NCBI RefSeq assembly: GCF_013415125.1
Contig: NZ_JACCDE010000014.1
Coordinates: forward strand, 58,220-122,219
Length of the DNA stretch: 64,000 bases
Direction: 5' to 3'
Origin: Vreelandella glaciei
GTDB taxonomy: Bacteria; Pseudomonadota; Gammaproteobacteria; Pseudomonadales; Halomonadaceae
How positions within the stretch are numbered: the stretch's first letter is position 1; every line of letters begins with the position of its first letter. The notes under the pieces were generated by a model. It was given only the letters and a program-made list of their open reading frames with translations, did not search any database and was not told the DNA's origin. Made by a program: the position numbers and the translations under genes. Positions 1 to 10,700 of the stretch are shown here, one piece after another.

Positions 1-781
1 TCTTACGCGTCTTGTGACCCTTAGTCGGCACGCCCCATGGGGATACCGGGTGACGACCACCACTGGTGCGGCCTTCGCCACCACCGTGCGGGTGATCGAC
101 TGGGTTCATCGCGACACCGCGAACAGTCGGACGCACGCCTCTCCAGCGCTTCGCACCGGCCTTGCCAAGTTGACGCAGGCTGTGCTCAGAGTTGCTCACT
201 TCACCCAACGTCGCGCGGCACTCGGCCAACACTTTACGCATTTCGCCAGAGCGAAGACGCAAGGTGGCATAGTTACCTTCACGAGCAACCAACTGGGCGC
301 TTGTACCGGCACTGCGAGCAATCTGCGCACCTTTGCCCGGCTTGAGTTCGATGCAGTGCACCGTAGAACCCAGCGGAACGTTACGCAGCGGCAAGGCATT
401 GCCTTTCTTGATTGACGCGTTAACACCAGATTCCAGCACGTCACCCGCGCTGACACCTTTCGGTGCAATGATGTAACGACGTTCACCATCGGCATACTTC
501 AGCAGCGCAATGTGCGCACTGCGGTTGGGATCGTGCTCAAGACGCTCAACGGTGGCAGGAATGCCATCCTTGGTGCGCTTGAAATCGATCAGCCGATAGT
601 GGTGACGATGACCACCGCCCACGTGGCGGGTGGTGATACGACCGTAGTTATTCCGGCCGCCGGACTTGGACTGTTTTTCCAAAAGCGGTGCATAAGCACG
701 GCCTTTAAACAGTTCCTCGCCAACGATCTTGACGACGTGGCGACGACCGGCGGAAGTGGGTTTGGTCTTGACGATTGCCAT
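1..781 (-). CDS. rplB: 50S ribosomal protein L2 (3' end beyond window)
   Basis: L2 binds domain IV of 23S rRNA near the peptidyl-transferase centre and is needed for subunit association. The ATG at 781-779 opens a frame beginning [15 protein letters not shown]. It contains the C-terminal L2 signature [14 protein letters not shown] followed by [12 protein letters not shown], which carries the conserved histidine region. About 260 codons are visible; the family is 274-275 residues, so roughly the last 14 codons lie left of base 1. It is the fifth gene of the S10 operon here, 17 nt after rplW. Nothing suggests decay. Confidence 0.97.
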   Translation of the reverse strand, partial: MAIVKTKPTSAGRRHVVKIVGEELFKGRAYAPLLEKQSKSGGRNNYGRITTRHVGGGHRHHYRLIDFKRTKDGIPATVERLEHDPNRSAHIALLKYADGERRYIIAPKGVSAGDVLESGVNASIKKGNALPLRNVPLGSTVHCIELKPGKGAQIARSAGTSAQLVAREGNYATLRLRSGEMRKVLAECRATLGEVSNSEHSLRQLGKAGAKRWRGVRPTVRGVAMNPVDHPHGGGEGRTSGGRHPVSPWGVPTKGHKTRK

Positions 782-798
782 TATCCGTACTCCTGCCC

Positions 799-1095
799 TT
801 ATTCGGCGCCAGAGAAGTCTTCGAGCGTTTCACCCGCAGCCAGGGTCACATACGCTTTGCGGTAACCCTTACGCAGGCCAACGCCGTTCGCAGTACGTTT
901 TGTTTTACCCTTCATGTTCAGTACCTGAACACTACCGACCTTTTTGCCGAAGAGTGCTTCAACGGCCTTTTTGATCTCGGGCTTGGTAGCATCAGATGCC
1001 ACCTTGAAAACGTACTGGTTGCGCTCGGCTGCCATTGCGGCCTTTTCGGTCACGTGCGGCCCAAGCAGAACCTTAAATACGCGTTCCTGGTTCAT
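799..1095 (-). CDS. rplW: 50S ribosomal protein L23
   Basis: L23 sits at the exit of the peptide tunnel, where trigger factor and SRP dock. The 98-residue product starts [19 protein letters not shown] and has the normal family length. Its ATG overlaps the rplD stop codon in an ATGA arrangement, so it is probably translationally coupled to rplD. It is the fourth gene of the S10 operon, whose order rpsJ-rplC-rplD-rplW-rplB is the standard one. Confidence 0.97.
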   Translation of the reverse strand: MNQERVFKVLLGPHVTEKAAMAAERNQYVFKVASDATKPEIKKAVEALFGKKVGSVQVLNMKGKTKRTANGVGLRKGYRKAYVTLAAGETLEDFSGAE

Positions 1096-1697
1096 GCCAG
1101 CTTCTCCTCGAATTTACGCAGGGCGGAGACGGTAATCAGGACCTTATCAAAGGCTACCAGGCTTACCGGGTCAGCTGCCGCGACATCCACCACGTCAACG
1201 TGGGGAAGGTTGCGTGCGGCCAAATAGAGCTTCTCGTCGATTTCTTCAGTGACGATCAACACTTTTTCAAGGTTGAGCTCTTTCAGCTTGGCAGCTACCT
1301 GCTTGGTCTTAGGCGCATCGACGACGAACTCTTCAATCGCGACTAAACGCTCTTGACGTACCAGCTCTGACAAGATGGAGCGCATCGCTGCGCGGTACAT
1401 CTTGCGGTTAACCTTCTGGGTGTAGTCTTGCGGACGCGCCGCGAAGGTTACGCCACCACTACGCCATAGCGGAGAGCGGATGGTACCGGCACGTGCACGA
1501 CCGGTGCCTTTCTGACGCCACGGCTTTTTACCACCGCCACGAACGTCGGAACGACTCTTTTGTGCGCGGGTTCCCTGACGACCAGCCGCCAAATAGGCAG
1601 TGACAACCTGGTGAACGAGCGCTTCGTTGAATTCTTTGCCAAAAGTGGCGTCGGCTACTTCAACGGTACCCGCGCCTGCAGCAAGATTCAGATTCAT
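1092..1697 (-). CDS. rplD: 50S ribosomal protein L4
   Basis: L4 is a primary 23S-binding protein lining the upper exit tunnel; in E. coli it also represses its own S10 operon. The 201-residue product begins [14 protein letters not shown] and carries the extended-loop region [18 protein letters not shown] that reaches the tunnel constriction. It lies 15 nt after rplC and overlaps rplW by 4 nt. Length and motifs are normal. Confidence 0.97.
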   Translation of the reverse strand: MNLNLAAGAGTVEVADATFGKEFNEALVHQVVTAYLAAGRQGTRAQKSRSDVRGGGKKPWRQKGTGRARAGTIRSPLWRSGGVTFAARPQDYTQKVNRKMYRAAMRSILSELVRQERLVAIEEFVVDAPKTKQVAAKLKELNLEKVLIVTEEIDEKLYLAARNLPHVDVVDVAAADPVSLVAFDKVLITVSALRKFEEKLA

Positions 1698-1712
1698 TGG
1701 TAATTATCCCCT

Positions 1713-2351
1713 TCAGCCTGCTTTCACGGCGCTGCGAACGATAACGTCACTACCGGGAGCACCCGGTACGGCGCCTTTAATCAGCAGCAGGTTACGCTCG
1801 GCGTCGACACGGACGATCTCAAGGCTCTGCACGGTGCAACGGGCGTTACCCATTTGACCGGCCATCTTTTTGCCTTTGAAAACGCGACCCGGCGTCTGAC
1901 ACATGCCGATAGAACCCGGCGCGCGATGCGACAGAGAGTTACCGTGAGTCATATCTTGGGTACGGAAATTCCAGCGCTTAACAGCACCCTGGAAGCCTTT
2001 ACCCTTAGAGGTGCCAGTCACGTCAACCATTTGACCAGCTTCGAAGAGGGATACGGTGATTTCGCCGCCCACTTCAGGAATTGTTTCGCCTTCTGCAAGA
2101 CGAAATTCCATCAGTGCACGACCAGCTTCAACACCCGCCTTGGCAAACTGACCCGCTTGCGCTTTGGTGAGGTGCTTCGCTTTGCGAGAGCCAGATGTGA
2201 CCTGAATCGCTGCGTAACCGTCAGACTCGACAGATTTAACGCGTGTAACACGATTAGGGTCAACTTCAATAACGGTTACGGGCACAGACGCGCCGTCTTC
2301 GGTAAAGACACGGGTCATCCCGGCCTTTTTACCGACTAAACCGATAGTCAT
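1713..2351 (-). CDS. rplC: 50S ribosomal protein L3
   Basis: L3 is an early-assembling 50S protein near the peptidyl-transferase centre. The 212-residue product starts [20 protein letters not shown], the canonical L3 opening, and contains the conserved stretch [10 protein letters not shown] and the GKKMAGQMG loop. The ATG at 2351 is preceded by AGGAGA in the message strand. The gene is separated from rpsJ by an unusually long 162-nt gap holding a predicted RNA stem (see 2454-2487). Confidence 0.97.
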   Translation of the reverse strand: MTIGLVGKKAGMTRVFTEDGASVPVTVIEVDPNRVTRVKSVESDGYAAIQVTSGSRKAKHLTKAQAGQFAKAGVEAGRALMEFRLAEGETIPEVGGEITVSLFEAGQMVDVTGTSKGKGFQGAVKRWNFRTQDMTHGNSLSHRAPGSIGMCQTPGRVFKGKKMAGQMGNARCTVQSLEIVRVDAERNLLLIKGAVPGAPGSDVIVRSAVKAG

Positions 2352-2453
2352 ACTCAGTCTCCTATAGTGTACGGGGCTATCACCCGCTATGGCTGCCCTT
2401 TCCAGAGCATTCCACTAGCACATTGTATGGCGCCTCACGGCGCGGCGGCTGCT

Positions 2454-2487
2454 GCTCATGCTAGACTCGTATAAACGAGCGATGAGC
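2454..2487 (-). promoter_or_regulatory. Two-tier inverted repeat in the rpsJ-rplC gap
   Basis: An outer stem GCTCAT/ATGAGC encloses an inner stem CTCGT/ACGAG with an ATAA loop. There is no following T-run, so it does not look like a terminator. It lies inside an operon between the first two genes of the S10 unit. A processing site or an autoregulatory site is possible; this is inference only. Confidence 0.4.
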
Positions 2488-2513
2488 GCTGGGCCGCAAA
2501 GTGACTAGTGTAA

Positions 2514-2825
2514 TTAGTTGAGCTTGATTTGCACGTCAACACCTGCGGCGAGATCGAGCTTCATCAATGCATCAACAGTTTTCTCAGTCGGCTCAACAAT
2601 GTCGAGCACACGCTTGTGCGTACGAATCTCATACTGGTCACGCGCATCTTTGTTGACGTGCGGCGAGATCAGAATGGTGTAACGCTCGCGATTGGTCGGC
2701 AGCGGAATCGGGCCACGAACCTGAGCACCAGTACGCTTAGCAGTTTCAACGATCTCTGCTGTGGACTGATCGATCAGGCGATGGTCGAATGCTTTCAACC
2801 GAATGCGAATCTTTTGGTTCTGCAT
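2514..2825 (-). CDS. rpsJ: 30S ribosomal protein S10 / NusE
   Basis: S10 is a 30S head protein and, as NusE, a partner of NusB and NusG in transcription antitermination. The 103-residue product starts [19 protein letters not shown] and contains [20 protein letters not shown], the standard S10 core. It is the first gene of the S10 operon and is served by a near-consensus promoter at 2883-2918, which lies just downstream of the tuf terminator. The start is preceded by GGAG and AAGG. Confidence 0.97.
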   Translation of the reverse strand: MQNQKIRIRLKAFDHRLIDQSTAEIVETAKRTGAQVRGPIPLPTNRERYTILISPHVNKDARDQYEIRTHKRVLDIVEPTEKTVDALMKLDLAAGVDVQIKLN

Positions 2826-2882
2826 TTGCCTTAAACTCCAATGGATGTCGACGGCGCGAGCCGTCTACCCACGCATTCAAAG

Positions 2883-2918
2883 GATGCGCATTATAGGCAC
2901 GCCAAAAGCCCATGTCAA
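2883..2918 (-). promoter_or_regulatory. Strong sigma-70 promoter of the S10 operon
   Basis: On the minus strand TTGACA (complement of 2913-2918) is followed after exactly 17 bp by TATAAT (complement of 2890-2895). Both hexamers match consensus perfectly. The implied start of transcription near 2883 gives a leader of roughly 55-60 nt before rpsJ. The position between the tuf terminator and rpsJ shows that the str and S10 units are transcribed separately. Confidence 0.9.
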
Positions 2919-2937
2919 ACATTTGCTGTTGGTGCGC

Positions 2938-2963
2938 AGAAAAGGGGGCTCATCAGAGCCCCC
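2938..2963 (-). terminator. Rho-independent terminator after tuf
   Basis: GGGGGCT and AGCCCCC (2944-2950 and 2957-2963) form a 7-bp GC stem with a 6-nt loop. On the minus strand the stem is followed by TTTTC. It ends the str operon about 20 bp past the tuf stop codon. Confidence 0.85.
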
Positions 2964-2984
2964 TTCATCATTCAAGCATGTCGC

Positions 2985-4178
2985 TTACTTGACGATCTTG
3001 GCCACAACGCCAGCACCGACAGTACGGCCGCCTTCACGAATAGCGAAGCGCAAACCTTCGTCCATTGCGATCGGAGCGATCAAGGTAACAACCATCTGAA
3101 CGTTGTCACCCGGCATGACCATTTCAACGCCTTCCGGCAGTTCACAAGTACCGGTTACGTCGGTGGTACGGAAGTAGAACTGCGGACGGTAGCCCTTGAA
3201 GAAAGGCGTATGACGACCACCCTCTTCTTTGGACAGTACGTAAACTTCTGCTTCGAAGGTAGTGTGCGGGTTGATGGTGCCCGGCTTGGCCAATACTTGA
3301 CCACGCTCGACGTCATCACGCTTAGTACCACGCAGCAGGGCGCCAACGTTCTCACCAGCACGACCTTCGTCGAGCAGCTTACGGAACATTTCAACACCGG
3401 TAACGATCGTTTTGGTGGTGTCGCGGATACCCACGATTTCCACTTCTTCGCCCGCTTTAACGATGCCGCGCTCTACACGACCGGTAACAACAGTACCGCG
3501 GCCAGAGATAGAGAACACGTCTTCGATCGGCATCAGGAACGGCTGGTCGATAGCGCGCTCCGGCTCAGGAATATACTCATCCAGAGCTTTGATCAGGCTA
3601 GCTACCGCAGTAGTACCCATGCCATTCTCATCTTCACCATTCAACGCCATCAGCGCAGAACCAGTGATGATCGGCGTGTCGTCGCCCGGGAAGTCGTACT
3701 GGTCTAGAAGTTCGCGAACTTCCATTTCTACCAGCTCGAGCAGCTCTTCGTCATCGACCATGTCCGCTTTGTTCAGGAACACAACGATGTACGGTACGCC
3801 AACCTGACGCGAGAGCAGGATGTGCTCGCGCGTTTGCGGCATCGGGCCGTCTGCGGCAGAACATACCAGGATAGCGCCGTCCATCTGCGCAGCACCGGTA
3901 ATCATGTTCTTGACGTAGTCGGCGTGACCTGGGCAGTCAACGTGCGCGTAGTGACGCGCCTCAGACTGATATTCCACGTGCGATGTCGCGATCGTGATAC
4001 CACGCTCGCGCTCTTCCGGCGCATTATCGATAGCGGCGAATTCACTCCAGTCGCCACCGAAAACCTCAGCAGACACGCGAGTTAGGGCCGCTGTCAGAGT
4101 CGTTTTACCGTGGTCGACGTGACCAATGGTGCCGACGTTGACGTGCGGTTTGGAACGTTCAAATTTTTCCTTAGCCAC
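2985..4178 (-). CDS. tuf: Elongation factor Tu
   Basis: EF-Tu is the GTPase that delivers aminoacyl-tRNA to the ribosomal A site. The 397-residue product starts [20 protein letters not shown] and shows P-loop GHVDHGKT (about residues 19-26), DCPGH (81-85) and NKAD (about 136-139). Length is normal for gammaproteobacteria. It is the last gene of the str operon rpsL-rpsG-fusA-tuf, 29 nt after fusA, and is followed by a clear terminator. No second tuf copy is present beside the secE/tRNA cluster in this window, where E. coli carries tufB. Confidence 0.98.
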   Translation of the reverse strand: MAKEKFERSKPHVNVGTIGHVDHGKTTLTAALTRVSAEVFGGDWSEFAAIDNAPEERERGITIATSHVEYQSEARHYAHVDCPGHADYVKNMITGAAQMDGAILVCSAADGPMPQTREHILLSRQVGVPYIVVFLNKADMVDDEELLELVEMEVRELLDQYDFPGDDTPIITGSALMALNGEDENGMGTTAVASLIKALDEYIPEPERAIDQPFLMPIEDVFSISGRGTVVTGRVERGIVKAGEEVEIVGIRDTTKTIVTGVEMFRKLLDEGRAGENVGALLRGTKRDDVERGQVLAKPGTINPHTTFEAEVYVLSKEEGGRHTPFFKGYRPQFYFRTTDVTGTCELPEGVEMVMPGDNVQMVVTLIAPIAMDEGLRFAIREGGRTVGAGVVAKIVK

Positions 4179-4207
4179 TGCTATAACCTCTTTACGTTAG
4201 CTAACGG

Positions 4208-6331
4208 TTAACCGTTTTGATTGATGACGGCTTCAACGACGCTGGAGGGCGCCTCGTCGTACTTCGAGAACTCCATAGAGTAGCTCGCACGGCCCTGGGT
4301 TTGTGAGCGCAGATCGGTTGCATAACCGAACATCTCGCCCAGTGGCACCGTTGCACGAATGACTTTACCAGAAGAAGAGTCATCCATGCCCTGCACCAAG
4401 CCGCGACGACGGCTCAGGTCGCCCATGACGTCACCCATAAATTCTTCGGGGGTCACGATTTCGACCTTCATCACCGGCTCCAGCAGCACGGCCTTGGCCT
4501 TCCTGGCACCTTCTTTCACTGCCATAGAAGAAGCAATCTTAAACGCAGTCTCGTTGGAGTCTACGTCGTGGAAGGAGCCGTCGAACAGCGACACTTTAAC
4601 GTCAATCATCGGGTAACCCGCGATGACACCGTTTTTGAGCTGCTCGTAAGCACCCTTCTCAACCGCGGGAACGTATTCCTTCGGAACCGCACCACCCACG
4701 ATTTCAGAAGTGAATTTGAAGAAGATTTCATCTTCGCCTTCACCCTTCTCTTCTTTAGTCAGCGGTTCAATACGTAGCCAAACGTGACCGTACTGACCAC
4801 GACCGCCAGACTGACGCACGAACTTGCCTTCTTGCTCAATGCTGCCGCGAATCGTTTCGCGATAGGCAACCTGCGGCTTACCAATATTGGCTTCAACCTT
4901 AAACTCGCGACGCATACGGTCAACGAGGATATCCAGGTGAAGCTCACCCATACCAGAAATAATCGTCTGGCCGGTTTCTTCGTCGGTTTTAACCTGGAAG
5001 GAGGGATCTTCCTGAGCAAGTTTGCCCAGAGCGACACCCATCTTCTCTTGGTCTGCCTTAGATTTAGGCTCTACAGCAACCGAGATAACCGGATCCGGGA
5101 ACTCCATACGCTCGAGAACAATTTTGTTATCGATGTCGCACAGGGTATCACCGGTGGTGACGTCTTTGAGACCGATACAAGCGGCGATATCGCCCGCCAG
5201 TACTTCTTTGATCTCTTCACGGGAGTTGGCGTGCATCTGAACGATACGGCCAACGCGCTCTTTCTTCTGCTTAACGGAGTTATAAACACCGTCGCCAGAT
5301 TTCAGAACGCCCGAGTAGACGCGGATAAAGGTCAGCGTACCAACAAAGGGGTCGGTGGCGATTTTAAACGCCAACGCCGCAAACGGTGCACTGTCGTCCG
5401 CTTCACGGGTATCAACGGTGCCGTTTTTGTCATCCAACTCACCTTCGATCGCCTTAACTTCTGTTGGCGAAGGCATGAATTCGATAACGCCATCCAGCAC
5501 GGCCTGAACACCCTTGTTCTTAAACGCAGAACCACAGGTAACCAGAACGATATCGTTAGCCAGGGTGCGCGCACGCAGGCCAGCCTTGATCTCTTCAATC
5601 GTTAACTCGCCGCCTTCAAGGTATTTCTCCATCAGCTCATCAGAGCCTTCGGCAGCAGCCTCGACCATCTCTTCGCGATACTTTTCTGCTGTTTCTTGTA
5701 ACTCAGCAGGAATATCCACGAGGTCATAGGTCATACCCAGACTTTCTTCATCCCACAGGATGGCTTTCATCTGAATAAGGTCGATAACACCTTTAAAGTC
5801 TTCTTCCGTGCCCCAGTTAATCTGGATCGGCACAGCATTAGCACCCAGGCGCTCTTTCAACTGGTCGACAACCATGAAGAAATCAGCACCGGTACGGTCC
5901 ATCTTGTTGACGAAAACCATGCGCGGCACTTCGTACTTATTGGCTTGGCGCCATACCGTTTCGGTCTGCGGCTGAACGCCGGAAGAACCACACAGTACAA
6001 CCACCGCACCATCAAGTACGCGCAAAGAACGCTCAACTTCGATCGTGAAGTCAACGTGCCCTGGGGTGTCGATAATGTTAATACGGTGCTCGGGGAACTG
6101 CTTGTTCATGCCCTGCCAGAAACAGGTAGTTGCAGCTGAGGTGATCGTAATACCACGCTCCTGCTCCTGCTCCATCCAGTCCATGGTCGCAGCACCGTCG
6201 TGCACTTCGCCCACTTTGTGGGAAAGGCCGGTATAGAACAGTACCCGCTCAGTCGTCGTAGTCTTACCCGCGTCAACGTGAGCGACGATACCGATATTAC
6301 GATAGCGATTTAGTGGAGTCTTGCGTGCCAC
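4208..6331 (-). CDS. fusA: Elongation factor G
   Basis: EF-G is the GTPase driving ribosomal translocation and, with RRF, ribosome recycling. The 707-residue product starts [20 protein letters not shown] with P-loop AHVDAGKTT, then DTPGH and NKMD. Domains II-V follow at full length, ending with the domain V/C-terminal tail [12 protein letters not shown]. The start is GTG (6331-6329), preceded by GGGAG. It is third in the str operon, with a 229-nt gap from rpsG that contains a hairpin and a short tandem repeat. Confidence 0.98.
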   Translation of the reverse strand: MARKTPLNRYRNIGIVAHVDAGKTTTTERVLFYTGLSHKVGEVHDGAATMDWMEQEQERGITITSAATTCFWQGMNKQFPEHRINIIDTPGHVDFTIEVERSLRVLDGAVVVLCGSSGVQPQTETVWRQANKYEVPRMVFVNKMDRTGADFFMVVDQLKERLGANAVPIQINWGTEEDFKGVIDLIQMKAILWDEESLGMTYDLVDIPAELQETAEKYREEMVEAAAEGSDELMEKYLEGGELTIEEIKAGLRARTLANDIVLVTCGSAFKNKGVQAVLDGVIEFMPSPTEVKAIEGELDDKNGTVDTREADDSAPFAALAFKIATDPFVGTLTFIRVYSGVLKSGDGVYNSVKQKKERVGRIVQMHANSREEIKEVLAGDIAACIGLKDVTTGDTLCDIDNKIVLERMEFPDPVISVAVEPKSKADQEKMGVALGKLAQEDPSFQVKTDEETGQTIISGMGELHLDILVDRMRREFKVEANIGKPQVAYRETIRGSIEQEGKFVRQSGGRGQYGHVWLRIEPLTKEEKGEGEDEIFFKFTSEIVGGAVPKEYVPAVEKGAYEQLKNGVIAGYPMIDVKVSLFDGSFHDVDSNETAFKIASSMAVKEGARKAKAVLLEPVMKVEIVTPEEFMGDVMGDLSRRRGLVQGMDDSSSGKVIRATVPLGEMFGYATDLRSQTQGRASYSMEFSKYDEAPSSVVEAVINQNG

Positions 6332-6400
6332 GGTGAAACTCCCGTTTGTTGGCGATGCTCGTTAATTTAGCGGCGTATGCAAGCGAGGCTTATGCGTCCG

Positions 6401-6423
6401 CCGCTACCACTGAATGGTAGCGG
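6401..6423 (-). repeat. Hairpin in the rpsG-fusA intergenic region
   Basis: CCGCTACCA (6401-6409) and TGGTAGCGG (6415-6423) form a perfect 9-bp stem with a 5-nt loop. There is no T-tract on the minus strand, so it is not a typical terminator. It lies 70-90 nt upstream of the fusA GTG inside the str operon. A processing or regulatory role is possible. Confidence 0.45.
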
Positions 6424-6511
6424 CTGGATATTGCAACTAATGCATTGCAACAACGCGACTCAGCAAACACTTCGCCATGCTGAACAACGTGCATATAAAA
6501 ACCATAAAGCC

Positions 6512-6571
6512 GTACTTAAAAACGCCGTGCTTAGAAACGCAGTTTCTAGAAACACCGATTTTAGAAACGGT
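6512..6571 (-). repeat. Four degenerate 15-bp tandem repeats at the rpsG 3' end
   Basis: Four consecutive 15-bp units at 6512, 6527, 6542 and 6557 share the core TTAGAAACG or close variants (for example GTGCTTAGAAACGCA and GTTTCTAGAAACACC). The last unit contains the rpsG stop codon (TTA at 6561-6563), so the array looks like repeated duplication of the end of rpsG into the intergenic region. Confidence 0.65.
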
Positions 6572-7031
6572 AGTGCGAGAAGGCCTTGTTGGCTTCTGCC
6601 ATGCGATGCACGTCTTCGCGCTTCTTAACGGCAGAACCTTTACCTTCCGCGGCATCCAGCATTTCGCCTGCTAGACGCTGCACCATGGTTTTCTCACCGC
6701 GACGACGCGCCGCGTCTACCAGCCAGCGCATTGCTAGCGCTTGGCGACGAGACGGACGTACTTCAACCGGCACCTGATAGGTCGCACCACCAACGCGGCG
6801 CGACTTCACTTCGACCATGGGCTGGATGGCTTCCAGCGCTTTGTCGAAGATCTCCAGCGGATCTTCTTTACTACGTTCGGCAACCTTGTCCAACGCACCG
6901 TAAACGATACGCTCAGCTATGGACTTTTTGCCGCTGACCATCAGGTGGTTCATGAACTTCGCCAGACGCTCACTTCCGAACTTAGGATCCGGAAGGATGT
7001 CGCGTTTAGCTACTACTCTTCTTCTAGGCAT
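6561..7031 (-). CDS. rpsG: 30S ribosomal protein S7
   Basis: S7 nucleates assembly of the 30S head and in E. coli represses the str operon by binding the rpsL-rpsG gap. The 156-residue product starts [20 protein letters not shown] and contains the standard [17 protein letters not shown] segment. GAGGG precedes the ATG. The 164-nt rpsL-rpsG gap (7032-7195) is where the E. coli S7 control site lies; I did not resolve a specific fold there. The stop codon lies in a 15-bp tandem repeat that continues downstream. Confidence 0.97.
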   Translation of the reverse strand: MPRRRVVAKRDILPDPKFGSERLAKFMNHLMVSGKKSIAERIVYGALDKVAERSKEDPLEIFDKALEAIQPMVEVKSRRVGGATYQVPVEVRPSRRQALAMRWLVDAARRRGEKTMVQRLAGEMLDAAEGKGSAVKKREDVHRMAEANKAFSHYRF

Positions 7032-7195
7032 GATAAGCCCTCAATTAAGGATCTTTCAGGTAAACCCGGAACTCATGAGCTTGTACCAAGACAAAGCGCC
7101 GCCCGACCTTACTCTTATCAGACCGTCAAATTCGTGATAATCGCTACTCAGCACACCAATAAAATCGGCCATGCTGTACAGCTACCCCAGCCTTA

Positions 7196-7570
7196 TTAGG
7201 ACTTAGGACGCTTAGTACCGTATTTAGAACGACCCTGACGACGATTTTGAACGCCAGAGGTGTCAAGGGCGCCACGAACGGTGTGATAACGCACACCTGG
7301 CAAATCCTTTACACGACCGCCGCGAATCAAAACGACAGAGTGTTCTTGAAGGTTGTGACCTTCACCACCGATGTAAGAAGACACTTCGAAACCGTTGGTA
7401 AGGCGCACACGGCAAACCTTACGCAGGGCCGAGTTCGGCTTCTTCGGGGTGGTGGTGTAAACGCGCGTACATACGCCGCGCTTTTGCGGACAGGCCTGCA
7501 GCGCGGGCACGTCACTTTTAGTGACGGGGCGCTTGCGCGGCTTGCGCACTAGCTGATTAATCGTTGCCAT
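7196..7570 (-). CDS. rpsL: 30S ribosomal protein S12
   Basis: S12 lies at the decoding centre and governs accuracy. The 124-residue product starts [14 protein letters not shown] at ATG 7570-7568; an upstream in-frame start would add 19 unsupported residues, so the shorter family start is chosen. [13 protein letters not shown] and [13 protein letters not shown] are present, so the two lysines that mutate to streptomycin resistance in other bacteria are wild type. It is the first gene of the str operon, with a promoter at 7677-7706 and a leader of about 100 nt. Confidence 0.97.
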   Translation of the reverse strand: MATINQLVRKPRKRPVTKSDVPALQACPQKRGVCTRVYTTTPKKPNSALRKVCRVRLTNGFEVSSYIGGEGHNLQEHSVVLIRGGRVKDLPGVRYHTVRGALDTSGVQNRRQGRSKYGTKRPKS

Positions 7571-7676
7571 GGTGTTTAGCTGACTCCAATGGTTGCCTTG
7601 TCTTTCAACAAGTAGCCTTTTTAACAAATACGTGCAGCGGATGCGGGCGCACCCACCCCACTGTTAAAGGCTGCGC

Positions 7677-7706
7677 ATTCTAAAGGCTGACCCTAGGTGC
7701 CGTCAA
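7677..7706 (-). promoter_or_regulatory. Sigma-70 promoter of the str operon (rpsL)
   Basis: On the minus strand TTGACG (complement of 7701-7706) and TAGAAT (complement of 7677-7682) are separated by 18 bp. Each matches consensus at five of six positions. The region downstream is GC-rich, as in growth-regulated promoters. It lies between the end of rpoC and rpsL and would give a leader of about 100 nt. Confidence 0.7.
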
Positions 7707-7707
7707 G

Positions 7708-7733
7708 CCTTGCTGGCGGTTTTACCAGCAAGG
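7708..7733 (-). terminator. Hairpin downstream of rpoC, probable transcription end
   Basis: CCTTGCTGG (7708-7716) and CCAGCAAGG (7725-7733) form a perfect 9-bp stem with an 8-nt loop, about 65 nt past the rpoC stop. It lacks a strong T-tract, so it may act with Rho or as a 3' stabilising stem. It sits immediately upstream of the rpsL promoter. Confidence 0.45.
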
Positions 7734-7796
7734 TGACGTTTTAGGCCAGCAACTTATGCTACTTACTAATTTTACTGCTTGTTTCAAGCACCAAAT

Positions 7797-10700
7797 TTAC
7801 AGCTCGTCGTCAGAATCGAGAGCGGTTAACTGGGCACCTAGCTCCTGCTCTACCTCGGTCGCCGAGGGATTCAACAGTTGCTCAACGCCTTCGCGCTTGC
7901 GACGACGCTCTGCGTGGTGAGTCAAGCCCGTACCTGCTGGTATTAGACGACCAACCACCACGTTTTCTTTCAGGCCGCGCAGGTAATCGCGCTTGCCGGT
8001 TACCGCTGCTTCGGTCAGTACGCGGGTAGTCTCCTGGAAGGAGGCCGCGGAAATGAATGACTCGGTAGCCAAGCTGGCCTTAGTAATACCCAGCAACATG
8101 CGTTGGTACTTGGCTGGGAATTTCTTCTCTTTTTCGAGACGAATATTCTGCTCTAACACGCGTACCAGCTCTGCCTGGTCGCCAGTGATGAAATCAGAGT
8201 CGCCTGAATCAGCAATCTCTACCTTACGCAGCATCTGACGCACAATCACTTCAATGTGCTTATCGTTGATACCAACGCCCTGGAGACGGTAAACGTCTTG
8301 CACTTCTGCCGTAATGTACTTGGCGAGCTCTTCAACACCCAATAAACGCAGGATGTCATGAGGGTTGCTCGGGCCATCAGAAATGACTTCACCCTTCTCA
8401 ACCGCTTCGCCTTCGAAGACGGCAATTTGACGCCACTTCGGAATCAAGGCTTCAAACGGATCGCCAGATTCTGGGGTAATCATCAGGCGACGCTTGCCTT
8501 TGGTCTCTTTACCAAAGCTAACGACACCGCTGATTTCTGCCAGGATAGACGACTCTTTCGGCTTACGCGCCTCGAACAAGTCAGCAACGCGTGGCAGACC
8601 ACCGGTGATATCTTTGTTCGCCGAGGCTTCTACCGGGATACGGGCAACGACTTCACCCACACCGATAGTGACACCATCGTCGACCGAAATAATCGAGTTG
8701 CCTGGCAGCAAGTACTGCACCGGGGTATTGGAACCGGAAACAGAAACATACTCGCCAGCGTTGTCCTGCAGCATAACCATCGGGCGCTTATCGCGGCCAG
8801 CCATGGGGCGCGCTGCAGACTCGATCACCTCAATAGAGGACAAGCCGGTCATCTCATCGACGCTGCGGTGCATAGTGACACCTTCGTCAAGATCAATGAA
8901 CTGCGCCTTACCTTCTACTTCGGCAACGATCGGGTGGGTGTGCGGATCCCACTTGGCGACGATTGAACCAGCATCTACAACATCACCGTCGCGTACAGAA
9001 AGTTCAGCACCGTAAGGCAGCTTGTAGTACTCGCGCTCTCGACCATGGTCATCAGCAACAGCCAAGGCGCTCGAACGAGAGACCACCACTAGCTTGCCGT
9101 CGCCACGCTCAACGTGCTTGATGTTGTGCAGACGAACCTTACCGCCGTGCTTCACTTGTACGCTATCCACAGCAGACGAACGCGATGCTGCGCCACCGAT
9201 GTGGAAGGTACGCATGGTCAGCTGGGTACCCGGCTCACCGATGGACTGTGCGGCGATAACGCCAACGGCTTCACCAATGTTGACCTGATGGCCACGCGCC
9301 AAGTCACGGCCGTAACAGGAGGCACACACGCCATGTGCGGTCTCACAAGTAATCGTGGAGCGTACGACAATTTCGTCGACGCCCATGGTGTCGAGCTCGG
9401 CACACCACTTCTCGTCGAGCAGGGTACCTTTAGCGAGCTGCACTTCACCACTGCCCGGATGAACGACATCCTGCGCAACCACGCGACCTAGCACACGCTG
9501 AGAGAGCGGCACGATGATGTCGCCGCCTTCGATGATCGGGTGTAGCGTCAAGCCATTTTCGGTACCACAATCAACCTCAGTGATAACCAAATCTTGCGCC
9601 ACATCGACCAAACGACGCGTCAGGTAACCGGAGTTAGCCGTTTTCAGGGCCGTATCCGCCAGACCTTTACGTGCACCGTGGGTCGAGATGAAGTACTGAA
9701 GTACGTTCAGACCTTCACGGAAGTTGGCAACGATCGGCGTTTCGATGATCGACCCATCCGGCTTGGCCATCAGGCCACGCATACCGGCCAACTGACGAAT
9801 CTGGGCAGCCGAACCACGCGCACCAGAGTCGGCCATGATGAAGACGCTGTTGAACGAGTCCTGCTCAACTTCATTACCATCACGATCGATGACGGTCTCT
9901 TTCGAGATACCCACCATCATCGCCTTGGCGACTTTATCGTTGGCCTTCGACCAGATATCGATAACCTTGTTGTACTTCTCACCGGCGGTTACCAGGCCAG
10001 AAGAGAACTGGTCTTCGATCTCTTTAACTTCGGCTTCCGCGGCGTCAACGATTTCGGTTTTCGCTTCGGGGATAACGAAGTCGTTAACACCGATTGACGC
10101 ACCGGACCAAGTCGCTAAGCGGAAGCCGGTGTACATCAGCTGGTCAGCGAAGATGACGGTCGGCTTAAGGCCGGCACGACGATAGACTTCGTTGATCAGG
10201 CTGGAGATCGCCTTCTTCTTCATGGGCTGATCGATCAGCGCGAAGGGCACACCTTCGGGCAGAATGCGGAACAGCATCGCACGACCGACCGTGGTGTCAT
10301 AAATACGGCGATGGAAGCTGCGCACGCCGGTTTCCTCTTCAATATCGATCTCGTCCAGGCGCACTTTAACCCGGGCGTGCAGCGATACGGACTGCGTACC
10401 GAAGGCGCGCTCAACCTCATTGAGGTCAGAGAACACCATGCCTTCGCCTTTGGCGTTGATCTTTTCGCGGGTCATGTAGTAAAGACCCAGAACAACGTCT
10501 TGCGACGGTACGATGATCGGCTCGCCGTTAGCGGGCGACAGCACGTTGTTGGTGGCCATCATCAGCGCACGGGCTTCAAGCTGCGCTTCCAGGGTTAGCG
10601 GTACGTGTACCGCCATCTGGTCACCGTCAAAGTCGGCGTTGTAAGCAGCACACACCAGCGGGTGCAGCTGAATCGCTTTACCTTCGATCAACAGCGGCTC

